This document shows positions 36,679-48,605 of a stretch of DNA of 64,000 nucleotides, piece after piece. The translations under genes were made by a program, and so were the position numbers. Positions within the stretch are counted from its first letter, which is position 1. Each line of letters begins with the position of its first letter. Under the pieces are notes generated by a model. The model was not told where the DNA came from, did no database searches, and saw nothing but the letters and a program-made list of their open reading frames with translations. The DNA lies in assembly GCA_031772625.1 (NCBI GenBank), contig CM062814.1, positions 361,495,750 through 361,559,749 of the forward strand, written 5' to 3'. The stretch comes from Pinus tabuliformis (Eukaryota > Streptophyta > Pinopsida > Pinales > Pinaceae).

Positions 36679-38544
36679 TGTAACAACACTTGGTCAGTTT
36701 TCCATGTACATAAAGTAAGGCCAAGTTCATGGGACACATATTTGAAAATTAATGTTGGGAAAAACATAGTGATGGATATCACTAGTGATTAATTAATGTC
36801 TATGAAAATCTGGAAAGGAATTGGCAAAGGAAAAGTGGCGATAATTGGCATTTTATTTATGAAATAAAGGAAAATAGGAGAAAAGAAATATGAAGAGACA
36901 AAAATTTTCATAAGAGGGAAATTGAAGGAAAAGTGAAGGAAAATGAAGAAAATAGAGGACTCAATGATAAAAAGGGTTATGAGGATCTATTCAAGTATTT
37001 TTCAGTTCAGTCTTTGGCTGTCTCATTCATTCTCTCATTCTGTGATACTCTTGTACACTTAGAGTATTCTTGGAGCATTCTTGAAGCACTTTGGGATAAA
37101 TTGGATTTGAAGAAAGAAGGAAAAGGAAATAAGGAAAGCATAAGGGATCAGCTAGGTCAAGAACTACAATAGATTTATTTGCAGGTAAGAGGTTTCTTGT
37201 ATTATTTCTTTGTTGATTTCAGGATGTATGGTTAATGCATGTGATTTTCTGCATGTGATTTGATGTTTATGTGTTATCATTGGAATGCATATTTCCTGGA
37301 TTCATAGTGGCTTTAGCCTTTCCTTGCAATTTCCTAGATAGCAATGGTGTTGTGGGTTTTTACATTTGTGCTTTTTCTTATTGGTGCTCATAATTCACTA
37401 TGGTTATGGGTTGGAACAAATGCTTTGGAAGTCCTAGAGCCTAGGTTAAGACAAACACTCTGGATCCCTCAGCTGGTTTAGTTACTAGATCCTCGATCCC
37501 TTGACAACTTGGGTAAATATGGATTGTGTTGGTGTTAGTGATCTCTGACCGTGGAGGTGGAATCACTGTGGGTGAGGGTTGAGGTGGTATGGCCTCTAGA
37601 AGCCCTGGCAGGGTTTTGTTTTGCTTATTCCATGAGATGCCACATTCATGCATCTAATGGTCCAGGGGAGATTGGATAAAAGTGAGATTTGTTTTAGCTC
37701 AATGTATAGTCGAGGGGTACGTGTAAGACACTAAATTGGTTGATATTTTCATATGTTAAGATCTATGAGAATTTGTAGAAATTATTTTGGCGATATTATG
37801 GCTAAGTTTCCATGGTTTTTATGTTTGTTACTTTCTGTTTATATGTTTTTTATATATTGTGTATTATCTATGACCCTTGTCATGAATTGTTTAGTTATTT
37901 ATTGGTTGATGAATATATGGAATAATAAGTGTTGTTGCAACTATATGAAGAGGGAATAAGGCATTTATGGTGATTCTTAGATGGATCTCAAACTATTATG
38001 ATCAGATATGTGTTCATGACTTGTTTACCGTGTGATTGACAAAATGTCTAGTGTGTTGTAGGAAGTCTAGGTCAGGTTTTTTTATTTGAGATTGAATGTT
38101 TAGCTTCGTTGTCATACATATTATGATTATGGAAATTCTTAGGAAGTTTTGGGAAGTGGTTTGGAGCTCGGCCTCGAATTGTGGCTCAGATCTCAGGATC
38201 ACACCCTCTGAACTGGGTAAGTTGGTTCACACCCACATGGAAACAATGTTTTTCATGTATTTTGAGCGTTATATTTGTATGTAGGCCTTGATGTTCATGT
38301 GTTTGGGAGTGTAGGTTAGTTAGTAAGAGCCCCAACTCGGGGTTTGGTCACCTGGGGTGGTTCTTTGACCCCTGAGTGTCCTATAGCCCTTAAAAAATGT
38401 TGTGATTTGTTAGTTGTGGTCAGTTTGTAGACCCTACGTGCTTTATTAGAACTTCGAGGTCATGTCATGTCACAGTAACTCTTTGTCTCATGTTTACCCT
38501 AGCATGCCGATGAATTTGGGTAAATGTGGGAGGCGATGGTCACA
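36679..38544 (+). repeat. 3' LTR of the gypsy fossil, about 1.87 kb
   Basis: Aligns with the 5' LTR along its length. It is preceded by a short purine-rich tract (GCGAGGGG). Confidence 0.9.
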
Positions 38545-38549
38545 TTAAG

Positions 38550-40154
38550 GAGGAAATGGAAGTCGTTAAGCAAGAAGCTCACATTGAAAGGACATTTCTG
38601 TTTGATATTCAAGTGGAGGAAGATATGGAAAAATTAATTATGAATAGTAAAAACACTCAAACTAGACATAAACAATATATACGAAGAGTAGACATATATC
38701 AGCAATTGAAGAAAATCATTAGAAAAATCAACATAGAATGGAATGCATCTCATGAAGAAACCCTCCTCTATGTTGATTCCTTATAGCAGCAATCAACAAG
38801 ATTAATCATAATCTTAACAAGTTCTTAAAAAGGCTTTGAAATTCAGAAGTTTAAATTTGTGAAAAAGCTCCTACTCAATTGAATTCTACCAACAATAAAA
38901 AAATATTAAAATTCACATATTTTTTCATTAATTAATAAAAAAACTTTTCTTAACTTTACACATTATTATCATAACACTCTATTAATCATTGATCTTCTTA
39001 ATTATAAAGTTACGCATTTAGTTAGGTTTTACTCTATTTTATAACCTCTCTTCAAAACATTAAACTTATTATTACATTTTGACTTTGATAACATTTTAAA
39101 ATATATTTTGAATATTATTTTTTTTATATATATTTAATCTACTGAATCAAAATGGATTTACAGAATTAAAGAATATTCAACACATTCATTGACACATTTA
39201 GGGTACACAATCTTGAAAATAAGCTTTTTAATGTCCTTGGTAGCATTTTTTTTTTCTATAGCTAATTATACTTTAACGATAAGATTTCAATGTTACAATA
39301 TATATTTTTGTTTAAATAAATAATATTCTAATATCTAGTATTTTAAAAATTTTATACAACAAAATCATGTTAATGATCAGAAAATTCGCAATCTTTCCTA
39401 ATCGAAAAAATCTCACAGGAGTATGCAACTAATACCCAAACAAATTGAACTCTTCTCGACATGCTTCAACATCAACATATGATGTAAATGTTTGAAAATA
39501 TTTTCAAGCCAACTCGATGCACGTTTATCTCTGGTTTGACAATCTTCTACATTGTAATGGATTAAAGAGATTTATTGAATTAAAAAGTGGAAGTTAGATA
39601 TTTTTTATTTATATAGTCAATAAAATTAGCTATATTTTATTTAAATAATAAATAATAAATATATAATTAAGTTTTCTTTTTCATTTTATTAGTGTTTGGT
39701 TTTCTTTATTTGTATTATTACAACAAAATTATACATTTATAATATATATATATATATATACATCGTATATTATTATATTAAACGACGACATTTTTCAATT
39801 TAGTATAGAAGAGACGTTGTAATATCTTACTATGTTATATATGTGTCATATATTCAATAACTAAAATTATAAACAAAATTAATAATTATATAATCTTCTT
39901 TAATGCTGTAAAGGCTATGTTGAGTTTTATATCGTTTTGAATTTATATGATTTTTTTATAATTTTCATTAGGTAGTTTAGGTAAAATTATATAATTTTAG
40001 TTTTACACTTTAGTTATAGAAACTAAACCAACTTAAGTCCATATCACTAGAAGTGAAAACTGTTTTGCCCTCCAAAAAAATAATTTTCATCTTGAAATAT
40101 CTCCTCCCAACACTTAGATAAATCTGAAATTAAAATATATCTTGATCATGATGA
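38550..40154. other. AT-rich intergenic, no confident gene
   Basis: A short plus-strand open frame (to 38786) with a Lys/Glu-rich peptide directly follows the gypsy target duplication. It resembles no known family. Beyond 38830 the DNA is very AT-rich. Confidence 0.45.
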
Positions 40155-40179
40155 TGGTGGTGGTGGTGGTGGTGGTGGT
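40155..40179. repeat. (TGG)n microsatellite, about 8 units
   Basis: Uninterrupted trinucleotide run, 60 bp downstream (in minus sense) of the LINE remnant's last codon. It could be part of that LINE's 3' end. Confidence 0.9.
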
Positions 40180-40239
40180 TAACGTCTGAGACCGAACTTT
40201 AATATATCGGACCTAAAGAAATGAATTATTTAGTTTGAC

Positions 40240-41237
40240 TTAAGATTTTATTCCTAGCTCAAAAAACTTGGAGAGAAACCTCTCTAGCTCACTATAATTT
40301 TGACATCGTAGAAGGCTATGAAGGTCAGTATTGCAACAAAGATTATGAAATTGAGATCTAATGTGGTTGTACGTGGGGCACTCTAAGAGGAAGTGATTTT
40401 CATCCCCGATATTCATATTCTCACAGAGATGGCAGATCCTTTCCATCCATGGTGTTTTAAGAACTTCCCAACCACCCATTTCACTATGAAGCTCATGAGA
40501 GTTCATTCTAATATCGGCTATATTAATTTTATTCTTTGAGCTAGTTAAAACAGAGAGATACTTTTGATCTTCTAGGGTGGGGTTGATGACGTCCTTATAA
40601 TATCTTAATTTTCTTTTAGCTGCTAAATCTTTCTCACACCACATTTTTTCTTTGAACTTAGAAGTAGCAATATTTTTAATGTTATTAATATTTTGCAATG
40701 CAACATTCTCGTCGATCTCCCAACAGTTTAACCAAACCCTCATGTCTTTATACCAACCTCATTTGAGCTTTAGGTGGTTTTGGATGGAATTTAAAGCTAG
40801 CTTAGGAAGTCTATGGTCTCCTATGTTATTGAGTTTGTGCTTGTACAACATAAGCCTAGTCATATCTAGGCTCTTGATACGAGAAAGACCCACTTCTATA
40901 AGGAGAACGGGATATGGCATATTGCTTTTAATCTTGAGGTTATACATTATAAACTATGTCTAGATTGCTCAATCCTTCTCTAGGATTCTCTAGACATGCT
41001 GCAACCCCAAACCTCACATCCATATAGGATAACATGAGTGACTAAAGTTTCAAAGTGGAACTTCTTTCTATCCTACATTACGAGGTTTTCCGTTTTACAA
41101 TTATTTCCAAGACCAAAATAAGCTTTCCACACCCCATTAATCATTTTCTCAATGCTATAGTTCTAGTGGAACTTATGATGGATATCAATTCCTAAGTACT
41201 TGTAAAAAAATACTTCCTCCAAGTTACTATAACCATT
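40240..41237 (-). mobile_element. LINE remnant, post-RT region and zinc-binding C-terminus
   Basis: The minus strand encodes, from about 41230 downward, LEEVFFYKYLGIDIHHK, then EKMINGVWKAYFGLGNNCKT, LVTHVILYGCEVWGC, PYPVLLIEVGLSRIKSLDM, and a final 167-codon open frame (40743-40240). That frame contains the CHLCENMNIGDENHFLLECP zinc-binding motif. The order is that of the thumb, post-RT and zinc-knuckle end of a plant LINE. The last 167 codons are still open, but several stops lie upstream. The rest of the RT and the endonuclease are missing (5' truncation is usual for LINEs). The same lineage occurs, far more decayed, at 11530-12760. Confidence 0.85.
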
Positions 41238-41539
41238 ACATCATCTTTAATATAAATATCTACGTATCTTAAAGAAATATATAAAATATATATTTATATT
41301 AACTCATTTAAAAATTATATACTTAAAATCTATACAATTATATTATTAAAATTCCCCATCATACATGATATCTTAATATTTAGAATTAATATCATATTAA
41401 AGTATAATTATTTTTCCACAAAGTTAAAATTTCCGCTTAAACCATACATGTTCTCGATGAATCATTACTCTAAATAAATATCTTATTCGATGCATCTTCT
41501 GACTTCAAAAATGTGTACTTGTTAATCTTAGATGTTACT
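41238..41539. other. AT-rich intergenic
   Basis: Nothing recognised. Confidence 0.5.
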
Positions 41540-41764
41540 CCTATAAGATGAGTTGTACACGAGAAAATGAAAACGATTATTACTATTTTATTGAAAGATC
41601 TTTATCATTAATTAATGATGGATAGATTTATACATAACTTGCATTTTTTTTCCTATGAGATGAGTTGTACACACGAAAATGAAAACAATTTTTACTATTT
41701 CATTGGAAGATCTTTATCGTTAATTAATGATGGATAGACTTATACATTAACTTGCTTTTTTCTA
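41540..41764. repeat. 112-bp tandem duplication
   Basis: Units from 41540 and 41652 share GATGAGTTGTACAC, GAAGATCTTTATC and TTAATTAATGATGGATAGA. Confidence 0.9.
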
Positions 41765-43254
41765 TTTTCGTTCATTCTATCCACTTTTAAGTTAGATTGA
41801 TGGAAAAATGATTTAATTTAAATTCTTATAATCTAAATAGGTATAAAAAATAAAATATTTTCATTAAATATTAATTTAAAAAAATGCATTTTAATATATT
41901 ATTAACTATTTTTTTCAAAGCTGCTTTCAGCTTACTAAAAAATTAAAAAATCCTTTACATTTAAATCAGTATAGATTTTCTTTTCGCATATAATTATATT
42001 ATAATAATTTCTCTTTGTGTACTAAGATATTGTATTTAAAATATATAATATAAAATGAATTCGATCTCTTTCCTTTTATATAATTACAATCTTTTATAAA
42101 TTACAATACATCCTATTATAATACCATCATTACTCAAATCCATGGTGATGTGATTTAATATTTCATATACTATTGACACTTCAAAACGATTAGCACTACA
42201 TTCAAAATAATACAACGGGACTAAGAAATCAAATCACTTTTGATTATGGGTACTAATTCTCAACTTCTTTATTTTTCTGCTTACTGTCTTCATTATAAAA
42301 TCATGTAACTTTTCCTAATGAATTATGAACTTCTTCGTATACTTTAGGGCCAAAAGTATTTACATACGATTTTAGACAATTTTCTGATTCTAATTTACTA
42401 TATTCTCATAATAATAAAATTATATATATATTCTCAAAACTAAATTTAAAAATAAAATCGTGCCATAAATCAAATACTTCGAATTTTTTTCTAGCTGATT
42501 TATTTTAATATAAATATTAATCAAAATTAATCACTAGTTACATAAACAATTAATTTAAATATATTTTTTATATATATGAAAAATTGCATTATTAAAAAAT
42601 ATAATATATAAATATATATTTTTCAATATATAATTTATTTTTATTGGCTTTTTTATTTTTTTATTTGTTTTTCTGGTAAATGAGACTTTCATATATTGTG
42701 GAGGGAAATTTAAGGATGGAAATTTATTTTAAGATTTAGAAATTTTGGCCAATCTTACTAATCTCTAATATGCTAATTGTTAAATGTTTCATGTTTTCTT
42801 AAATAAAATTATTTAGATTTCTAATGATATTATATTAGTCTATATAAAGTTTTGACATTTTTTAAGGACAAAACTAATTATACTATAAAATTTGGGTGAA
42901 TCATTTTTTGAAAAAAATGAGCTTAGCTAATTTTTTTTGGAAAAAAATAGAAATCTAACCCACATATTAGTTCCTCATTTTTTCCTTGATATTGTCAATA
43001 AAAAATATATGTAAAATTCATATATTTTATCTAATCATTGGAAACTAGACTAAAAATATAGTAACATGTTTGATATTTTTAATAGAGACCCCAAATAGAG
43101 TAAAACTTAACTAAAAAACCAAGTCCATAACTAAGAGATGAAATAGTTAACATAAAGCTATAGTAATTATGTGCAAAGCTTAGAAAAGTGCACTCATTAA
43201 CTAATGACAAAATTTTGTGCACTGAAATGACAAAAATGTGTGAACTAAAATCAT
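41765..43254. other. Very AT-rich intergenic
   Basis: No gene, RNA or element recognised. Confidence 0.5.
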
Positions 43255-44556
43255 TTTAGAGTGTTGATAGAATCAATTTGGATAGGAGCAAGGACCTTGT
43301 CTTCCTCTTCACTTCTTTGAAGCTATAAATTTGAAAGCTTTTTGGAAAACTTGTTAAGCTTATTGTCCACGTTCTTGACTTCTTGTTGTAGGGCATCAAT
43401 TTGTAATTGTATTTCTTCATGGCCCTCATTCCTTTCTATGCGTTTCCATGATTGTCTTCAATTGCTAACATATATCTACCATTTTCTTATGTTGTTCCCT
43501 TCTAGTGTGAGTGTTGCTAGTGTCATGAACATATTAATATAAGATATTAATACCCCTTGAATGTGAGATTCTCGCTCAACATCTTCCAATTCTTCCTTAA
43601 TCATTAGGGGTATGAGTTATAAAATGGTACATAACTTCTTTTGTGCTTAGTTGAGCATGTGTCCAAGAGTGAGGCACCCTACGACTAAAGCCTTGTCTAG
43701 GGGATCACTTAAGCATGTGCCCAAGGGTGCAGCAACCTACTACTAGACCCCATTCAAGGGTATTTTATACGCTACGAGAGACATGAATGCAAAAATTCAT
43801 AAGATAAGCACGTGTCCAAGGGTGCGGCAACCTACTACTAGACCCCATTCAAGGGTATTTTATACGCTACGAGAGACATGACTGCAAAAATGCATAAGAT
43901 AATGAGATTAAGTGATGGAGAAAGAATGAAAAGTTAAAAGCATTTCCTTAGGGAATAAGAAGGTAAAGATGGATGGAAGAAGTTTAAGGGGGGGAACATG
44001 ATGGAAAACCATAATAACATAGGAGATAGAGTGGGAGTGGATCGTCAAGGAAGAACAAGTGGCCTATTGCAAATGGACCTAAGACACCCTACAACTAGAG
44101 GGATAGGGAAGTTTAAAAGGAACATAGCTAGGGAATAGATGGATTTTCAATTGAGGAAATGAAGGATTCATAGAAGAGGGATGAAAAGGCTAGACTACAA
44201 AAATGAGAAACAAAGGAGATGAGAAAGCAAAGAAAAAAATGCCAAATCCCGCTCACATTACTTGTCACATATACCAAATTAAGTTAATGGAGTGATTCAA
44301 ATCAACATTTACAACAATAATATTAACAATTTTGCAATTTCCTTACGATTTGTTCTATAATGGATTTTACAAAGTCATGCATGTAGGTGAAAACATACAA
44401 CAAATTGGAGAAATAATAAGGCTCAGCATGCACTTACTTTGTCACCCCTCTAGGAACAAGTGTTGATTAACACCCATGAGTTTTAAGAACCTGTAGGTCC
44501 ATCTTCTGATTCACCTATTGGATGAGGTTGAATTAGTTGGGGTGCTCTCATGCCAT
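43255..44556 (-). mobile_element. Ty3/gypsy fossil, 5' leader and gag N-terminus
   Basis: The minus strand encodes NEGHEEIQLQIDALQQEVKN (about 43425-43365), a coiled-coil segment typical of the gag N-terminus in plant gypsy elements. A primer-binding site of the tRNA-Met type (TGGCATGAGAGC in minus sense) lies at about 44543-44555. The sequence beyond 43255 is not gag, so the element is truncated. It is broken, with several interruptions. Confidence 0.5.
43711..43900. repeat. 95-bp tandem duplication, nearly identical
   Basis: Units from 43711 and 43806 share CAACCTACTACTAGACCCCA and GTATTTTATACGCTACGAGA. A third, much older relative lies at about 43650. Confidence 0.92.
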
Positions 44557-45262
44557 TGGACAAAGTGTTTCTGAAATCAAGAAAGAGCCCTCTTTTAATG
44601 AATGATGGTTGCATTTATAAGCCTATGTTTATAAATGCTTTTGTTGGATTTTTCTCTGAGAAATCTTTTCTCTCTGCTGCTACCTGTACTCAACAATTTC
44701 ATTATCCAATTAAATTGGAAACATAAACACCTTATTACTTGTCGGTTTTTAGTGTATCAATATAGCCCATTTTTTTTTTTGTCATTGATGGCTTTTCAAC
44801 GATATAAATTTCATTTCACTCCAAACATTGGACACAAAATTATGAACCTTAGTTGACACCATCTTACATGGGAAATAAAAGTATTGTGATAAGGCCAATA
44901 ATAAAGACTTCATAGTCCCATTTGTAGGTGAATGATTGAAACTCCCAATGGTTATCAATGTCACATGGTCCATAATTCAATTGTAATGTGTGGTGATTAT
45001 TTCCCAACATATATCAATGTCAGTTGGTCCATAATTGAATTGCAATATGTAGTGATTGTATGTGTAATCATAGTGAAGTATTGGAGCTAAATGAAATGAA
45101 AGGTTGCTAATTCCGTATTGATTAAAGTGAGTAATACTCACCCGTTCAACTTTAGAGATACTAATTGCATGAAGTCTCTATAAATAGTGGAATGAGGGAA
45201 GAAGGCTAGAGGGGTTTGATCACCATGACTCATTATAGTTATCACTGCACTTGCAGATAACA
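44557..45262 (-). repeat. Tentative LTR of the 43255-44556 fossil
   Basis: Begins next to the primer-binding site. The outer end is placed at TGTTATCTGC in minus sense (45262) by analogy only. A diverged tandem duplication lies inside (about 44951-45000 and 45009-45058, shared TGGTCCATAATT.AATTG). Confidence 0.3.
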
Positions 45263-45696
45263 TAACTACTTATTAAAAAAGAAAAAAATCCTATATTTTT
45301 ATATTTAGTTAATATTTTATTTTAATAATAAATTATTCATTGTACTTAAAATATTTTATATTCACTATCCATGTAATAGTTATTAAGATATTTTTCACAT
45401 AGTTATTAACATAAATATTATCTTGATATAAAGAAAAAAATAGACATCATAATATTATTAGAAAAATAGTAGACTACTAAATTTACTATATTTAGACTAA
45501 ATATATTTTGGTTTAATAAAATTTCTATGTAAAAAATAAATTATTTTTTATAAATTAAACGTTAAAAATTATATAATATTTAAATTTTTAATAGAATTAA
45601 AATTTAATTCTTTGATCTATAATTTAAAAAATATATTTATAGAAGTGTATTTTTAATATTTATTTGAAATTTAATATTAATTAAATTTTAAATTTA
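45263..45696. other. Very AT-rich intergenic
   Basis: Nothing recognised. Confidence 0.5.
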
Positions 45697-45747
45697 ATTA
45701 ATCACACCATGCATGTTATTAACAATAACATGCATGGTGTGATTAAT
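45697..45747. repeat. Perfect 24-bp hairpin with 3-nt loop
   Basis: The left arm 45697-45720 and right arm 45724-45747 are exact reverse complements around AAC. The core of the arm is CACACCATGCATGTTATT. The AT-rich flanks extend the symmetry imperfectly. Confidence 0.95.
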
Positions 45748-46146
45748 ATTAATTAAATTTAATATTAGTTAGACTATCCATATTATTTGTTATTGTTAAT
45801 TAAATTTTTTTCTAATTATATTATTTTTTATACTAAAAATATTAACAATAAGTTTGTGGAGTGTTAATATTTTATTATTATTATTTATTATTTTATTTTA
45901 AATAATAATAAGAAATTTTCGTTTATTAACCATAATAAATATAAATTTATTATTTAAAATAAAATGATAAATTTTATTATAATATTTTTATCATACTAAA
46001 AGTATTTAAAAATATATTTTTTGAAAATAAAATTTTCATATTTATTTATTAAATATACTTTATTTTATTTTTATAATATTATTTTAAACATTTTAATAGT
46101 GAAATTTTTATAAGATTAAAAAAAAAAAAACAGGCATTCTATCCTT
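45748..46146. other. Very AT-rich intergenic
   Basis: Nothing recognised. Confidence 0.5.
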
Positions 46147-46293
46147 CACCAATATTTAAAATTTCAACACGTAAAATATTGTCTCAATAAATTCATTTCA
46201 AATCTATCATTGTATCTCCGCACCAATATTTAGAATTTCAACCCGTAAATATTGTCTCAATAAACTCATTTCAAATCGATCACTCTCTCTCCC
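46147..46293. repeat. 74-bp tandem duplication
   Basis: Units from 46147 and 46221 share CACCAATATTTA, AATTTCAAC and ATTGTCTCAATAAA. Confidence 0.9.
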
Positions 46294-47495
46294 TATATAC
46301 ATGTAATATTTGTTTTATGACATTCTCTGACTCATATTCAATATATATTAAATAAACATATCTGATGCTTCTTTTTATGACATTCTCCGACTGATAAGCA
46401 TAAGGGAATTAGTCGATAGGGTCTACCTTATATTGCGTGTATCTTTAAAATGACATTCATTTTTGGTACGTAAAAGCGATATTGGAACCCTTTATCACAA
46501 ATAGAAATTAGGTTTTATAGAACCCCAATTCTTCTTCATTCTTTTTTCTAAACAAATGTCAGTCATAATCTCCGATTTGAATAATTGATGTAACTTAGTC
46601 TACCTGCAAGCTCGATAGATGGAAGCTGTAGCTATTAAGAATCTTTCTTTGAATTTCTTCATAGAGATGTCTACATCCAACGGACGTCCTCGATTAGCGC
46701 CACTCATTGCGTTTTCTCACCTAATCATGAACTTAGTGTTTGAATATTGGCATCGCTTTTCAAATGTGAGTGCGTTCTATCACTCTAACATTCCAAACCA
46801 GACTTTCTGTCATAATAATATTTCAAAGAAGACTCTTTGATAACGAAAATATCTCAAGGATTATTATCTAGAAGGATCTGTCTCGGATAATAGCAATGCC
46901 TGTGATATTATAAATCCAATACAGTGACTCAATTGAAAGTTATGATTATTAAAATTTATAATAAATATATATAATATTAATGTATTTGGGGTAAATTATT
47001 ATAAATATTAAAATATTTATTTTATAATAAATCTTCAAAAAATTATAAATATAAATTGAATTATAATTTTATTTTAAAATAATATTATTAATAATTATTT
47101 TAGAAAAAATTAATATATAAATTTTATACTGTTTTTAAAAAATATGTAACAAGTTTGTTAAATTTGGAGATTCTTAATAGATAAATAAATTCTTTTACAA
47201 TATCATGGTTTAATAATATTATATGTGGAAGAAATATAATTGATATTCATATAACACATTTTGATATGATATTACTTTCTCTATTAATCAATTTAATTAA
47301 TAATGCATAACAATCTTATATTCCTTTAAAGTTGAGATGTATTTTAAAGTAATTATGTCACTTTTATCCTCTTAATTAAATTGATTAATTCAAAAAAAGA
47401 ATCATATTAACAAGTCTCATTGAAACAAGTTATGATGTTTTTGGGTATGTAGTATTGAATAAGCCATCATATTGACCCATTGTATTTTAACAAAG
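46294..47495. other. Intergenic, no gene recognised
   Basis: TTTTATGACATTCTC occurs twice near 46314 and 46374. A 73-codon open frame at 46619-46840 matches nothing known. Confidence 0.45.
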
Positions 47496-47585
47496 CTTAT
47501 TCACAAGTTAAGAATATATAAGGTAAAATGAGAGTGAATCCTTATTCACAAGTTAAGAATATATAAGGTAAAATGAGAGTGAATC
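47496..47585. repeat. Perfect 45-bp tandem duplication
   Basis: Units 47496-47540 and 47541-47585 are identical by eye, so the duplication is recent. Confidence 0.95.
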
Positions 47586-48197
47586 GTCATAGTTATCAAT
47601 TGTAATACATATTTCTTGAATGTATATGTGTGTTCAAGTCACATATTAAATGTTCTTGTAATTGATAATAACAACTTAAAATAAAGTTATAATTTACTTA
47701 TTTTCAAGATTTTAATTTTCTAATTTTAGCAATGCTAGATATATTATGAAACAGGTTTTTGTTATTTTTATTATGGATTGATTTATATAAATATTTAATT
47801 GCTATGACTATACTAATTAAATTAAAATTTCTGAATTCTTATTGCACAATAGATTCATTTATAAATTTAACTAAAATAAAAAATATCATATTTAAAAAAA
47901 ACATAATAATATATCTTAGATAAATTATCCAAATGTTAAATTGATATATAAGATTGCCATTGGTGTGAGTAGAAATTTTTTAAAAAATATATCCAAAATA
48001 ATATAACTATTTTATTTTTTAAATTTAAAATTACAATCTCTGGCTAAAAACTATATATTTCAATAATTATAAATTAAAATATGTACATTCCACATATTCT
48101 TAATCTTTATAAATTCAAATAACTACATTCCACAAATATTAATTAAAGTTTATTAAACTTGAAATAATAAAACATATATTTCTAACCATGGTCCAAA
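47586..48197. other. AT-rich upstream region of the laccase gene
   Basis: No element recognised. Confidence 0.5.
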
Positions 48198-48440
48198 TGC
48201 TTATGTTAGGCAGGTATAAATCCATATTGTTAAATAAGGTAAAAATTAATAAACCATACTTTCTTGCCATCATAAATCTATGTGATCATGCGAAGCAAGT
48301 ATGAATTGATATCGTTAAATAAGGAAAGAAGTACTGTGAAAGTAATCGTTAAATTAGGAAAGAAGTACCGTGAAAGTAATAAAGAATATCTTCTTCACCA
48401 TTATAAATCCAAATAATTATGCTAAGCAAGTATGACTTTA
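48198..48440. repeat. Degenerate repeats in the laccase promoter
   Basis: A block of the type GCAAGTATGAATT...CGTTAAATAAGGAAAGAAG recurs about three times (near 48210, 48290 and 48425). A 35-bp part of it (GGAAAGAAGTACTGTGAAAG, then GGAAAGAAGTACCGTGAAAG) is tandemly duplicated at about 48315-48385. Confidence 0.7.
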
Positions 48441-48477
48441 TATGCTTAAAATAATGCCCATTGTCCTCAGAAGTTCT

Positions 48478-48485
48478 TATAAATA
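48478..48485 (+). promoter_or_regulatory. TATA box of the laccase gene
   Basis: TATAAATA lies 128 bp before the laccase ATG. With a usual TATA-to-start distance this predicts transcription from about 48510 and a 5' UTR of roughly 95 nt without an upstream ATG that would obviously compete. Confidence 0.6.
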
Positions 48486-48605
48486 TCTAATGTAACGGAC
48501 TGATTTTTATCAATCACTGCTGTAAAATTAGACAAGTCGTATTTGCCCGATTTGCATGATTTTCTGAACATAATTGTTCCCAGAGGACCTCAATATCCGG
48601 GCAAC

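Larger units (their letters stand above)
29558..38544 (+). mobile_element. Ty3/gypsy retrotransposon fossil with long LTRs
   Basis: A whole-span element of about 8.99 kb. Both LTRs begin TGTAACAAC and end TCACA. A perfect 5-bp target duplication TTAAG lies at 29553-29557 and 38545-38549. The internal parts run gag, protease, reverse transcriptase, RNase H, integrase, the Ty3/gypsy order. The LTRs differ at roughly one base in five over the first 95 bp, plus indels, so the insertion is old, probably many tens of millions of years at slow rates. The coding region has numerous breaks and no long open frame survives. The LTRs are unusually long relative to the 5.2-kb interior. Confidence 0.92.

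Noticed and set aside
38526-38786. Lys/Glu-rich open frame next to the gypsy target duplication
   Set aside because: It begins inside the LTR, resembles no family and is short for the composition.
46619-46840. 73-codon open frame (MEAVAIKNLSLNFF...)
   Set aside because: No similarity to a known family, and the region is AT-rich with many short open frames.
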